Source of the DNA: DATAQC01 sp051001215
Lineage (GTDB): Bacteria > Actinomycetota > Acidimicrobiia > Acidimicrobiales > AC-14
Reading direction: 5' to 3'
DNA: 11,828 nt
NCBI GenBank assembly: GCA_051001215.1
Contig: JBPCNP010000177.1
Coordinates: 1 to 11,828 of the forward strand
Below, in pieces: positions 1 through 7,032 of the stretch. Every line of letters begins with the position of its first letter. Position 1 is the first letter of the stretch. The position numbers and the translations under genes were made by a program. The notes under the pieces were generated by a model that had not been told where the DNA came from, made no database searches, and worked only from the letters and a program-made list of their open reading frames with translations.

Positions 1-277
1 CTTCGCCCCCACCGGCCAGCACGAACCTTTGGCGCAGCCACTCTGTGGTGTTTCCTCCGTCCTCTCCCTCCTCCCTCCCCCCCCCCTCCACCGCCGCCCG
101 CATGGCCGCACCCGACGCCGCCCACCAGTCGGCCGGTGAGAACTCGGCGGCATAGGGCCGGGGCCGCACCGTCTCGGTGGGCGCCGTGACGGCGCTCAGC
201 ACCTGCCCGGTCTCCAGATCGGCGACCCATGCCTTGAGGCTGCTGCCGCCGTAGTCGAGGCCGGCGACCACAGCCAT
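1..277 (-). CDS. FGGY-family carbohydrate kinase, N-terminal part (runs off left edge)
   Basis: ATP-dependent sugar kinase of the FGGY (xylulokinase/rhamnulokinase/glycerol kinase) fold, expected to phosphorylate a ketose or polyol in the cytoplasm. Only 92 codons of a protein normally near 500 residues are present. The first 64 residues fit the family: GLDYGGSSLKAW (residues 6-17) is the N-terminal phosphate-binding strand and loop, and an F-S-P-A-D-W-W segment lies at 46-52. From residue 65 the reading becomes a Gly/Glu/Arg-rich stretch encoded by a purine tract containing ten G in a row. I do not see the expected strand with the G-x-x-G-Q type motif after the helix, so the last 90 bases may be an insertion, a frameshift or an assembly error. 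The ATG shares its A with the TGA of the aldolase gene upstream (TGATG), which indicates translational coupling. It is the last gene of the minus operon that is visible. The sugar substrate cannot be read from this fragment. Confidence 0.8.
   Translation of the reverse strand, partial: MAVVAGLDYGGSSLKAWVADLETGQVLSAVTAPTETVRPRPYAAEFSPADWWAASGAAMRAAVEGGGREEGEDGGNTTEWLRQRFVLAGGGE
77..86. repeat. Homopolymer run of ten C inside a C/T-rich tract
   Basis: Ten consecutive C residues lie within a strongly pyrimidine-rich plus strand (about 49-90), inside the 5' part of the FGGY kinase gene. The length of such a run is error-prone in sequencing and also prone to slippage in vivo. A one- or two-base change would shift the kinase frame. 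None of the three minus-strand frames beyond the run gave a recognisable kinase continuation when I translated them up to the window edge. Confidence 0.9.
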
Positions 278-996
278 CAGGCATCCTCGCCGGCGCCGGC
301 ATCCGCGATGCCTGCCTCCTGGGCCTCGACGCGGGCCAGGTACGCAGGCGGGCAGACCGTGGTGACGTCGCCGAGGAGGAGGGCCCGGTAGGTGGCGGTG
401 GCCGCCGCCTCGAGGTTGACGGCCCGCTCGTAGGCCGTTTCGGCGTCGGAGGCGACGACCAGGCAGCCGTGGTGGGTGAGCATCACCACGTCGACCTCCG
501 ACAGCCCCTCGGCCACGGCGGCGGCCAGTTCGGCGGTGCCCGACGGCAGGTAGGGCACCTGGGCCAGTCGCCGCACGTAGTAGGCGTGGTCGAGGGTGAT
601 GAGGCGGATGGGCCGGCACATGGCCGCCAGCAGGTTGGCATGGGGCGGGTGGACGTGCAGAGCCACCGGGGTGTCGGGGCGGGCCCGGTGGGCGGCCAGG
701 TGCATGAGCGACTCACTCGACGGCAGGGTCCCTCGAGACGATCCGGCGCCGCCCGACCGCCCTCCGCCTCCCGCGGCCACGGACCTACCGGGCCGGACCG
801 CCCCGTCGAGACCCAGGATGACGAGGTCGGCCCGGTCGATCTCGTCAAGGGCCTGACCGCTGGGCGTCACCATGATCTCGTCGGGGCCGGTGCGAACCGA
901 GACGTTGCCACCCGCCCCGACGACCAACCCGGCCGCGGCAACCCGCTTCCCCAGTCGCAGGATGGCGTCGGCGGCCTCTTCGAGGGTGAAGGTCAC
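277..996 (-). CDS. Class II aldolase/adducin-family protein (ketose-1-phosphate aldolase-like)
   Basis: Zn-dependent cytoplasmic aldolase of the L-fuculose-/L-rhamnulose-1-phosphate aldolase fold, expected to cleave a ketose-1-phosphate into dihydroxyacetone phosphate and an aldehyde. Visible motifs in the 239-residue protein are GNVS (30-33) and SGQ (46-48) for phosphate binding, SSE with the catalytic acid at E95, the metal ligands H114 and H116 in HVHPPHAN, and HHG (175-177) supplying the third His. All key residues of an active enzyme are therefore present. One oddity is a Gly/Ser/Arg-rich insert at about residues 71-90, just before the catalytic Glu, in a loop that is usually short. The start is GTG at 996; its GTGA overlaps the stop of the TIM-barrel gene. 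The stop overlaps the start of the FGGY kinase. Flanked by an isomerase-like protein and a sugar kinase, it probably performs the cleavage step of a sugar catabolic route. A decarboxylase or epimerase role within the same superfamily (such as AraD) cannot be excluded. Confidence 0.9.
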   Translation of the reverse strand: MTFTLEEAADAILRLGKRVAAAGLVVGAGGNVSVRTGPDEIMVTPSGQALDEIDRADLVILGLDGAVRPGRSVAAGGGGRSGGAGSSRGTLPSSESLMHLAAHRARPDTPVALHVHPPHANLLAAMCRPIRLITLDHAYYVRRLAQVPYLPSGTAELAAAVAEGLSEVDVVMLTHHGCLVVASDAETAYERAVNLEAAATATYRALLLGDVTTVCPPAYLARVEAQEAGIADAGAGEDA

Positions 997-1847
997 GTCG
1001 CGGCCGTCGCCAGTGCACCCCGAATGTAGGCGAGTCCCTGTTCACTGGCCCGTGTCCCCGTCGTCAGGCCCGCCTGCACCGATCCGTAGAGGTCGAAGGA
1101 GAGCGCTCCGGGATAGCCGGTGGCGTCCAGGCCGCGGAGGAAGGGCACGAAGTCGTGCACCGCGCCGGGGGGCAGGTCGGCGTCGGCGTCGCCGCCCGAG
1201 TCGCCGAGGTGGACGTGGACGAGGCGGTCTCCCAAACGGTCGGGCAGGGCGGCCAGGTCCTCCCCGGCGGCGAGGGCATGGGCGGTGTCGACGAGCACGC
1301 CCACGCCCGGTCGGTCGATCTCGTCGACCAGGCGAAGAGCCTCGGTCGCCCCGGCGATCAGCTGCCCGGGCTTGTACTCGACGGCCACGCTCAGTCCCAG
1401 TGGGCCGGCCACGCCGGCCACGGTGTCGATGGCGTCGAGGGTACGAGCCCACCCGGCGCCGCCGTCTCCGGTCGCCTCGGCGTCGGCGCCCGGCCACACG
1501 CCGAGGACCCCGGCGCCCAGGCCCGCGGCCCGCCGGGCCGTCTCGGTGATCTCGGCCACGGCCCGGGCCGATGCCTCGGGCGACGCCAGACCGCCGTCGG
1601 GCCACCGCTCGGCGGGCATGGAGAACAGGACCGCTTCGACGCCGAGGCCGGTCTCGCGGACCAGGCCCTCGACGGCCGAAACCCCGGCGGCGGACAGCTC
1701 GTCGCCGGCCCGGTAGACGCCCAGCTCCATGCCGACGAACCCGAGCCGGGCACACGTGTGCCAGATCTCGAAGGGGTCGAAGCCGTCGGGCCAGAAGTTC
1801 CAGTCGGCGTTGACCAGCCGCAGCCCGCCGGTCACCGCCGAGCTCAC
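993..1847 (-). CDS. Xylose isomerase-like TIM-barrel protein (sugar phosphate isomerase/epimerase family)
   Basis: 284-residue protein of the AP endonuclease 2/xylose isomerase-like TIM-barrel superfamily, which isomerises or epimerises sugars and hydroxy acids with divalent metal. Barrel-strand motifs are visible in order: GMELG (39-43), VAVEYKP with E157, VLVDTAH with D187 and H190, LVHVHLGDS with H211 and H213, and LSFDLYG with D252. E157, D187 and H213 are the expected metal ligands; the last ligand position, commonly Glu, is Asp here. The GTG at 1847 is chosen because its GTGA overlaps the stop of the flavoprotein gene and the family-like sequence begins about ten residues later. The open frame continues upstream for about 350 codons, but that is a shadow of the flavoprotein gene. 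The stop overlaps the aldolase GTG. In this operon it most plausibly converts an aldose to the ketose that is then phosphorylated and cleaved, though an inosose- or hydroxypyruvate-type activity is also possible. Confidence 0.85.
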   Translation of the reverse strand: MSSAVTGGLRLVNADWNFWPDGFDPFEIWHTCARLGFVGMELGVYRAGDELSAAGVSAVEGLVRETGLGVEAVLFSMPAERWPDGGLASPEASARAVAEITETARRAAGLGAGVLGVWPGADAEATGDGGAGWARTLDAIDTVAGVAGPLGLSVAVEYKPGQLIAGATEALRLVDEIDRPGVGVLVDTAHALAAGEDLAALPDRLGDRLVHVHLGDSGGDADADLPPGAVHDFVPFLRGLDATGYPGALSFDLYGSVQAGLTTGTRASEQGLAYIRGALATAAT

Positions 1848-3052
1848 GCCGGAGCCGGCGCGGCCAGCGCGGAGAAGACCTCGTCGACCTGGTCCCACCC
1901 GACGCGCATGAGGAACTGGTTGACCCGCCCGTAAGACTTCGAACCCAGGATGAAGAAGTTGGGCTCCGGGTTGCGCAGGACGTCGACACCGTGGCTCTCC
2001 TGCGCCAGACAGTCGCCCCCGGCCGCTCCGAGCAGGGCGGCGGAGAGGTTGATGGGGGCGGCCGTGGCGTAGCACTCGTGCACCTGGAGCTGGCGGTAGA
2101 TCGAGTTGTCGCCCACCGCGCCGGTGAGGGAGAGCACCTTGTCGACGACGACCTCGCTGGTCGTGCCGTTGCGCAGGGTAACGGCCACCCGCCCGTCGCG
2201 CTCGGCCAGAGCCTCGACGACCACGCCTGTCTCCATGCGCACTGCAGGCTCGCCATCGCCGGCCAGGGCCCGGGAGCGCTCCACCAGGGCGGCCCGCTCT
2301 GGCAGGGGGTCGTCGGCGATCGCGCCCCACGTCGGCTCCGGTGAGCGCACCGCCCACACCACCTCGGTCGCCGGCTGCCGGCGGGCCAGGGCGGCCAGGT
2401 CGCCGGCCGCCGTCTGGGCCGAGTGGCCCGAGCCCACCACCAGCACCGTGCGACCGGCCCACTCGGCCTCCTCGGCGGTGACGTCGGGCAGGGTGCGGCG
2501 GATCTGGCCCTCCAGCCGGCCCTCGCCGGCGGCGGGGATCCCGCCGTCTCCCGTGGTGTTCGGATGGCCGTAGGTGCCGGTGCAGTCGAGGACCACATCG
2601 GCGTCGACCACCTCCTCGGCGCCGTCGGCCCGGGACACGAGGAGGCGGAACGGCTGCGCCGCCCGCTCGGCGGTGGCGATCTCCTCGTGCTTGAGCAACC
2701 CTCGGCGACCGACGGACACGACCCGGGTGCCGAACCGCACGGCGGGGGCGATCGTGGGCAGGGCGGCCACGGGGTCGAGGAGGCGATCGCACAGCTCGTC
2801 GCCGGTGGGACAGGCATCGCCGTCGGGCACGGCGACGCCGGCCGCTTCGAGGTGGCGGGCCATGCGGGGCGACACGTCGAGGGCCCACGGGGTGAACAGG
2901 CGGACGTGGCCCCACGCCCGCACGTGGGCGGCCGGGACGTCAGCCGCCTCGTAGAGAGTGAACGGCCAACCCAGGTCGGCGGCGGCGAGGGCGGCGTCCA
3001 GGCCGGTGGGGCCGGCGCCGAGGATGGCGAGACGAGGGTGCGGTTCGGGCAT
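1844..3052 (-). CDS. FMO-like FAD/NAD(P)-binding oxidoreductase
   Basis: 402-residue cytoplasmic flavoprotein with two dinucleotide-binding folds, as in flavin-containing monooxygenases and thioredoxin-reductase-like enzymes. The FAD site is GAGPTG (12-17) after a short beta strand, with an acidic Glu at the end of the second strand (E35 in LYEAAD). DCTGTYG (156-162) matches the conserved C-terminal FAD contact region. The NAD(P) site is VLVVGSGHSA (203-212). Near the C-terminus, NFFILGSKSYGR resembles the final FAD-contacting strand. The start is ATG at 3052, preceded by AGAGGTGG as a good ribosome binding site. It is the first gene of the minus operon and overlaps the TIM-barrel gene by GTGA. 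A hydroxylating or dehydrogenating flavoprotein is not part of standard fucose- or rhamnose-type pathways, so it probably acts on the specific substrate of this locus, perhaps oxidising it before isomerisation. The exact reaction is unknown. Confidence 0.8.
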   Translation of the reverse strand: MPEPHPRLAILGAGPTGLDAALAAADLGWPFTLYEAADVPAAHVRAWGHVRLFTPWALDVSPRMARHLEAAGVAVPDGDACPTGDELCDRLLDPVAALPTIAPAVRFGTRVVSVGRRGLLKHEEIATAERAAQPFRLLVSRADGAEEVVDADVVLDCTGTYGHPNTTGDGGIPAAGEGRLEGQIRRTLPDVTAEEAEWAGRTVLVVGSGHSAQTAAGDLAALARRQPATEVVWAVRSPEPTWGAIADDPLPERAALVERSRALAGDGEPAVRMETGVVVEALAERDGRVAVTLRNGTTSEVVVDKVLSLTGAVGDNSIYRQLQVHECYATAAPINLSAALLGAAGGDCLAQESHGVDVLRNPEPNFFILGSKSYGRVNQFLMRVGWDQVDEVFSALAAPAPA

Positions 3053-3149
3053 GTCCACCTCTGATCGGAGGCCGGGGCGCGGGCCTCGACTTACTTGAAG
3101 GACCGTTGGACTGTACGGTACCGGGCGCCACCGGGAAAGGGGGGTCGTC
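3053..3149. promoter_or_regulatory. Divergent promoter region between the two operons
   Basis: 97 bp separate the ATG of the minus operon from the TTG of the plus operon, so both promoters must lie here or within the first genes. The middle (3091-3120) is clearly less GC-rich than its surroundings. TANNNT-type -10 candidates overlap on both strands: TACGGT at 3114-3119 on plus, and TACAGT (3115 down to 3110) on minus, the latter 17 nt from a weak TTTCCC -35. No good -35 is seen for the plus strand. A perfect 8-bp palindrome CGGTACCG (3116-3123) overlaps these sites and could be a regulator half-site. Ribosome binding sites are AGAGGTGG for minus and AAAGGGGGG for plus. The region is certain as intergenic space; the promoter elements are tentative. 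Confidence 0.45.
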
Positions 3150-3914
3150 TTGGCCGGGGAGCAGAAGGGCGACTGGTGCCAGGCGCTCGGCATCGACGCA
3201 GCCGACATCCCGGAGCTGGTGGTCCTCGAAGGATCATGGTGGCGGCGGGAGCGGACGGCCCAGCGACTGGGCGCGCTGTGCGACCTGCGCGAGCTGCGGT
3301 TCCCCGAGTACCACCTGGGGCGGCGGCCGGCCGACGGCATGAAGGTGCTGTACTCGTGCGTCTACGGTGCGCCGCGGGCGGTGGAGCCCGTGCACGTTTT
3401 CGGTGAGCTGGGGACGCCCACGGTCGTGCAGATCGGCTCGTGCGGGTCCCTGCAGCCTCAGGTTCACACCGGCGACATCGTGCTGGCCGAGTGGGCCGCC
3501 ATCGGGGAGGGCGCGTCGCAGTACTACGGCGGCGAAGGCTCGTCGGCCGCCACCCTCGAGCTGGTGGAACAAGCCCAGGCCGAGCTCGTGGCCCGGGGCT
3601 TCGGCGTGCACCGCGGTGCACACGTGACCACGTCGGCGCTGTTCGTCCAGCCCCCCGATCGGGTGGCCGCCTGGCACGACGCCGGCTACCTGGCCGTCGA
3701 CATGGAGACGTCGGCAGTGTTCAGCGCCGCCCGCTTCTTCGGGATGCGGGCGGTCTCGCTCCTGTTCGTCTGGGACGAGCTCCTGGCCGGCCGCAGCTTC
3801 CTGCACCCCTACACCGAGGTCGAACAGGCCGCCCAGGCCCGGGCCAACGACGCCCTGATGGACGTCGCCCTCAGCCTGGTGCCCCTGCGGGCGCCCGTTC
3901 CCGGGTCCCGGTGA
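3150..3914 (+). CDS. Nucleoside phosphorylase-family protein (PNP/uridine phosphorylase/nucleosidase fold)
   Basis: 254-residue cytoplasmic protein of the PNP_UDP_1 superfamily, which cleaves the N-glycosidic bond of nucleosides with phosphate (phosphorylases) or water (nucleosidases). QIGSCGSL (94-101) is the glycine-rich phosphate/ribose loop; VDMETSAVF (183-191) carries the signature Met-Glu pair that contacts ribose (E186); FVWDEL (206-211) provides the base-binding Asp (D209), although the residue before it is Trp, where Ser is usual. The length is normal for the family. The start is TTG at 3150, supported by AAAGGGGGG five bases upstream; the family-like sequence starts soon after. It heads the plus operon and its stop overlaps the GTG of the aldehyde dehydrogenase (GTGA). 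With a radical SAM gene two genes downstream and sugar-cleaving genes divergent, a role in releasing a modified (deoxy)ribose from a nucleoside is plausible. The base specificity cannot be read here. Confidence 0.85.
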   Translation: MAGEQKGDWCQALGIDAADIPELVVLEGSWWRRERTAQRLGALCDLRELRFPEYHLGRRPADGMKVLYSCVYGAPRAVEPVHVFGELGTPTVVQIGSCGSLQPQVHTGDIVLAEWAAIGEGASQYYGGEGSSAATLELVEQAQAELVARGFGVHRGAHVTTSALFVQPPDRVAAWHDAGYLAVDMETSAVFSAARFFGMRAVSLLFVWDELLAGRSFLHPYTEVEQAAQARANDALMDVALSLVPLRAPVPGSR

Positions 3915-5347
3915 CCGCCGTCCGCCAACTGGCCAACTTCGTGGCCGGCGACTCCGTGGCACCCCGCGACGCCGAGCGGGCCACCGCGGTCGTCGACCCC
4001 GCCACGGGTCGTGCCTACGCCGAGGCGCCGGTGTCGGGGCCGGCTGACCTCGATGCCGCCTTCGGTGCCGCCCAGACGGCCGCCGCCGGGTGGCGCGAGG
4101 CCACGCCGGCCCAACGCAGCCGGGCCCTCATGGCCGTGGCCGACGCCGTGGAGGCCAGGGCCGGTGAGCTGGTGGCCGAGGAGTGCCGCAACACGGGCAA
4201 GCCCCGCCGCAGCATGGCGGGCGACGAGATGCCCCACATCATCGCCGTGATCCGCTTCTTCGCCGGCGCCGCCCGCATGCTCGACGGGCGCTCGGCCGGC
4301 GAGTACGTGACCGGCCACACCTCGGCGGTGCGGCGCGAGCCCGTCGGCGTGGTGGCCCAGATCACCCCGTGGAACTACCCGCTCATGATGGCCACCTGGA
4401 AATGGGCCCCGGCGCTGGCCGCCGGCAACACGGTGGTCCTGAAGTCGGCCGAGACCACACCGGTGACACCCCTGCTGCTGGCCGAGCTCATGGCCGAGCA
4501 CCTCCCCGCCGGGGTGTTCAACGTGGTCTGCGGTGACCGGGCGACCGGGGCGGCCATGGTCGCTCATCCGGTGCCGGCCATGGTTGCGGTGACCGGCAGC
4601 GTGGCCACCGGCCGGGCGGTGATGGCCTCGGCCGCCGCGGGCCCGAAGCGGGTGCACCTCGAGCTCGGTGGAAATGCGCCGGTCGTGGTCTTCGACGATG
4701 CCGACCTCGACGCCGCCGTGCCCCGCATCACCGATGCCGCCTACTTCAACGCCGGCCAGAGCTGCACGGCCGCCTCGCGGGTGCTGGCCGGCCCGGGCAT
4801 CCATGACCGCCTGGTCGACGCCCTGGCCACGGCGGCGGCGGCCACACCGATCGGCGCACCCGACGACGACGCCTACCTGGGCCCTGTCAACAACGCCGAC
4901 CAAATGGCCCGGGTGAGCGGCCTGGTCGACCGGCGGGGGCCGAAGACCGAGGTCGTGGCCGGCGGACACCCGCTCGATCGGCCGGGGTTCTTCTACCCGC
5001 CGACGGTCGTGGCCGGCGTGGCGCCCGACGACGAGCTGGCCTGCAGCGAGATCTTCGGTCCCGTCGTGACCATCTCCCGGTTCTGCGACGAGGACGAGGC
5101 CGTGGCCTGGGCCAACGGCACCGACTACGCCCTGGGGTCGAGCGTGTGGACCCGCGACCACGGCCGGGCCACGAGGATGGCCCGGCGCCTCGACGCGGGC
5201 ACGGTGTGGGTGAACTGTCACTCGGTGCTGGCCGCCGAGATGCCCCACGGCGGCACCCGGGCCTCAGGGTTCGGGACCGACCTCTCGATCCACTCCATGG
5301 AGGACTACACGCGGCTGAAGCACGTGATGACCAGGTTCGACGTTTGA
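3911..5347 (+). CDS. NAD(P)-dependent aldehyde dehydrogenase (gamma-aminobutyraldehyde dehydrogenase-like)
   Basis: 478-residue cytoplasmic enzyme of the ALDH superfamily that oxidises an aldehyde to a carboxylate. All catalytic features are visible: ITPWNYP with N155, VVLKSAE with K178 for cofactor binding, TGS (228-230) in the coenzyme loop, LELGGN with the general base E251, GQSCTA with the nucleophile C285, and EIFGPV further on. The sequence around 103-210 most resembles gamma-aminobutyraldehyde/betaine aldehyde dehydrogenases of actinobacteria, but ALDH substrate assignment from similarity is weak. The GTG start at 3911 overlaps the phosphorylase stop (GTGA) and gives a family-length protein; the open frame extends further upstream only as a shadow. 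It ends in TTGA, overlapping the next gene. In context it could oxidise the aldehyde released by the class II aldolase encoded in the divergent operon; an aminoaldehyde from polyamine breakdown is the main alternative. Confidence 0.93.
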   Translation: MTAVRQLANFVAGDSVAPRDAERATAVVDPATGRAYAEAPVSGPADLDAAFGAAQTAAAGWREATPAQRSRALMAVADAVEARAGELVAEECRNTGKPRRSMAGDEMPHIIAVIRFFAGAARMLDGRSAGEYVTGHTSAVRREPVGVVAQITPWNYPLMMATWKWAPALAAGNTVVLKSAETTPVTPLLLAELMAEHLPAGVFNVVCGDRATGAAMVAHPVPAMVAVTGSVATGRAVMASAAAGPKRVHLELGGNAPVVVFDDADLDAAVPRITDAAYFNAGQSCTAASRVLAGPGIHDRLVDALATAAAATPIGAPDDDAYLGPVNNADQMARVSGLVDRRGPKTEVVAGGHPLDRPGFFYPPTVVAGVAPDDELACSEIFGPVVTISRFCDEDEAVAWANGTDYALGSSVWTRDHGRATRMARRLDAGTVWVNCHSVLAAEMPHGGTRASGFGTDLSIHSMEDYTRLKHVMTRFDV

Positions 5348-7032
5348 CCACCACACGCATTGCCGTCTTCGGGGGGCCGTACTCCAACCCCTACGCGCTG
5401 CGCGCCCTGCTCGACGACGCCCGGCGCCGGGGGTGCGACCGGATCTTCTGTCTGGGCGACCTGGGCGGGTTCGGCGCCGAGCCCGACGCCCTATGGCCGC
5501 TGCTCCTCGGCGGCGGCGTCGAGTGCATCGCCGGCAACTACGACATCGCCATCGGCCGGGGCGACGAGGACTGCGGGTGCGGCTACCGCGATCCCCGCGA
5601 CAGCGAGTTCGCCCAGCTCATCTACGACTACACCAAGGCCCACACCAGCCGGGAGTTCGCGGCGTGGATGCGCGACCTGCCCGGTGAGCACCGAGAGACC
5701 ATCGCCGGCGTCGACGTGCACATGGTGCACGGCTCGCCCCTGGTGGTGAACGACTTCTTCTGGGAGTCGCTGAGCGACGACGCCGTAGGCGAGCGCCTCG
5801 ACGCCAGCGGGGCCGACGTGTTGTTGTGCACCCACACCGGGTTGCCATGGCAGAAGCGGGTGGACGGGCGCCTGGTCGTGAACGTGGGCGTCATCGGGAG
5901 GCCGGCCAACGACGGGCGGACCGATGTCTGGTACTCGGTGATCGACCTCGCCGATGGCCGGGCCGAGGCGCAGTTGGTGCCGCTGGCCTACGACTGGAAG
6001 GCCCAAGCCGCGTCCATGCGCGCAGCCGGGCTCCCCGAGGCGTTCGTGGAAACGATCGAGACGGGGTGGTGGACGACCTGCCTCGAGGTGGTGCCCCCGC
6101 CCGAGCGATCGCGAGGCCGATACCAGCTCTACCGCAACGCCCTGCCCAGCGCTTTCGGTGCCGCGGAGGTGAGCTGGGGCGACGCTCCGGAGCCGGCCGA
6201 CGAAGGCCTTCCCGTGGTGCCGCTGTTCGGATCGGCCCTGTTTCCGCCCCGGCTGTGGGTGTACACGAACTTCCACTGCAACCTGCGCTGCACGTACTGC
6301 TCGGTGGCGTCGTCACCGGCGGCGCGGCGGCGGTCGATGTCGCCCGAACGGTTCCGGGCCCTCGTCGACGAGGCCGTCGTCGAGGGCTTCACCGAGATCT
6401 ACATGACCGGCGGCGAGCCGTTCCTCGAGCCCGACATCGTGGCCATGGTGGCCTACGCCAGCGAGCGCCTCTCCACCGTCGTGCTCACCAACGCCATGCT
6501 GCTCCGGGGTCGCCGGCGAACCGAGCTCGAACGCCTGGCCGGCCGTTCCAACCTGGTGGTACAGACGTCGATCGACGGTGCTCGGCCCGAGACCCACGAC
6601 CGCAATCGAGGGGCGGGAAGCTGGGCCAGAGCCATGGAGGGAATCGCCATCGCCGCCGACCTGGGGCTGCCCATCCGGGTGGGAATGACCGAGACGGTGC
6701 ACAACGCCGACGAAGTGGCCGAGCTGGGCGTCCTGCTGGCGGAGTGGGGGATCACCGGGAAGGACTTCGCCGTGCGACCGCTCGTTCGCCGGGGGTTCTC
6801 CTCCGACGCCGGTGTGGAGATCGACGACACCAACACCGTGCCCGAGCTCACGGTGACCACCGACGGGGTCCACTGGCACCCGGCGGGCGCCGACATCGAG
6901 ACCAGTCCCGACATGCTGCTGGCGCCCGGCCGGGTTGCGCTGGCCGAAGGCAAACGCCTGGTGGTGGAGCGATTTCTCACCCTGCGTCAGGCCGACGGCT
7001 CGCTGCCGATCGTCTACAACTGCGCGGTATGA
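5344..7032 (+). CDS. Fusion protein: calcineurin-like phosphoesterase domain + radical SAM domain
   Basis: 562 residues in one uninterrupted frame. Residues 1-215 form a YfcE-type phosphoesterase domain: LGDLGGFG (D39), GNYD (64-67, N65), HGSP (H129), CTHTG (H164) and VNVGVIGRP (179-187). The usual first metal motif D-x-H is replaced by G-G-P-Y-S-N, and the second His of G-H-T-H by Gly. A Cys-containing segment DCGCGY at 76-81 is followed by DPRD; I recall this and the GG-x-Y-S-N start as features of a bacterial subfamily, unverified here. A linker (215-300) leads to a radical SAM domain with CNLRCTYC (C312, C316, C319, CX3CX2C), which binds the [4Fe-4S] cluster, and TGGEP (355-359), which binds SAM. 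There is no Cys-rich SPASM or twitch-like tail; only C560 lies near the end. The TTG start at 5344 overlaps the ALDH stop (TTGA), with CCAGG eight bases upstream. The substrate is unknown. Confidence 0.85.
   Translation: MTTTRIAVFGGPYSNPYALRALLDDARRRGCDRIFCLGDLGGFGAEPDALWPLLLGGGVECIAGNYDIAIGRGDEDCGCGYRDPRDSEFAQLIYDYTKAHTSREFAAWMRDLPGEHRETIAGVDVHMVHGSPLVVNDFFWESLSDDAVGERLDASGADVLLCTHTGLPWQKRVDGRLVVNVGVIGRPANDGRTDVWYSVIDLADGRAEAQLVPLAYDWKAQAASMRAAGLPEAFVETIETGWWTTCLEVVPPPERSRGRYQLYRNALPSAFGAAEVSWGDAPEPADEGLPVVPLFGSALFPPRLWVYTNFHCNLRCTYCSVASSPAARRRSMSPERFRALVDEAVVEGFTEIYMTGGEPFLEPDIVAMVAYASERLSTVVLTNAMLLRGRRRTELERLAGRSNLVVQTSIDGARPETHDRNRGAGSWARAMEGIAIAADLGLPIRVGMTETVHNADEVAELGVLLAEWGITGKDFAVRPLVRRGFSSDAGVEIDDTNTVPELTVTTDGVHWHPAGADIETSPDMLLAPGRVALAEGKRLVVERFLTLRQADGSLPIVYNCAV

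Noticed and set aside
1848..2915. Long upstream extension of the TIM-barrel frame
   Set aside because: The extension is Arg/Pro/Gly-rich and lies out of frame over the flavoprotein gene. The GTG at 1847 with GTGA overlap is a much better start.
3809..5248. 479-codon open frame on the minus strand opposite the aldehyde dehydrogenase gene
   Set aside because: Its composition (His/Gly/Arg/Val rich, no family motifs) is typical of antisense frames in very GC-rich DNA, and the plus-strand frame has all catalytic ALDH residues.
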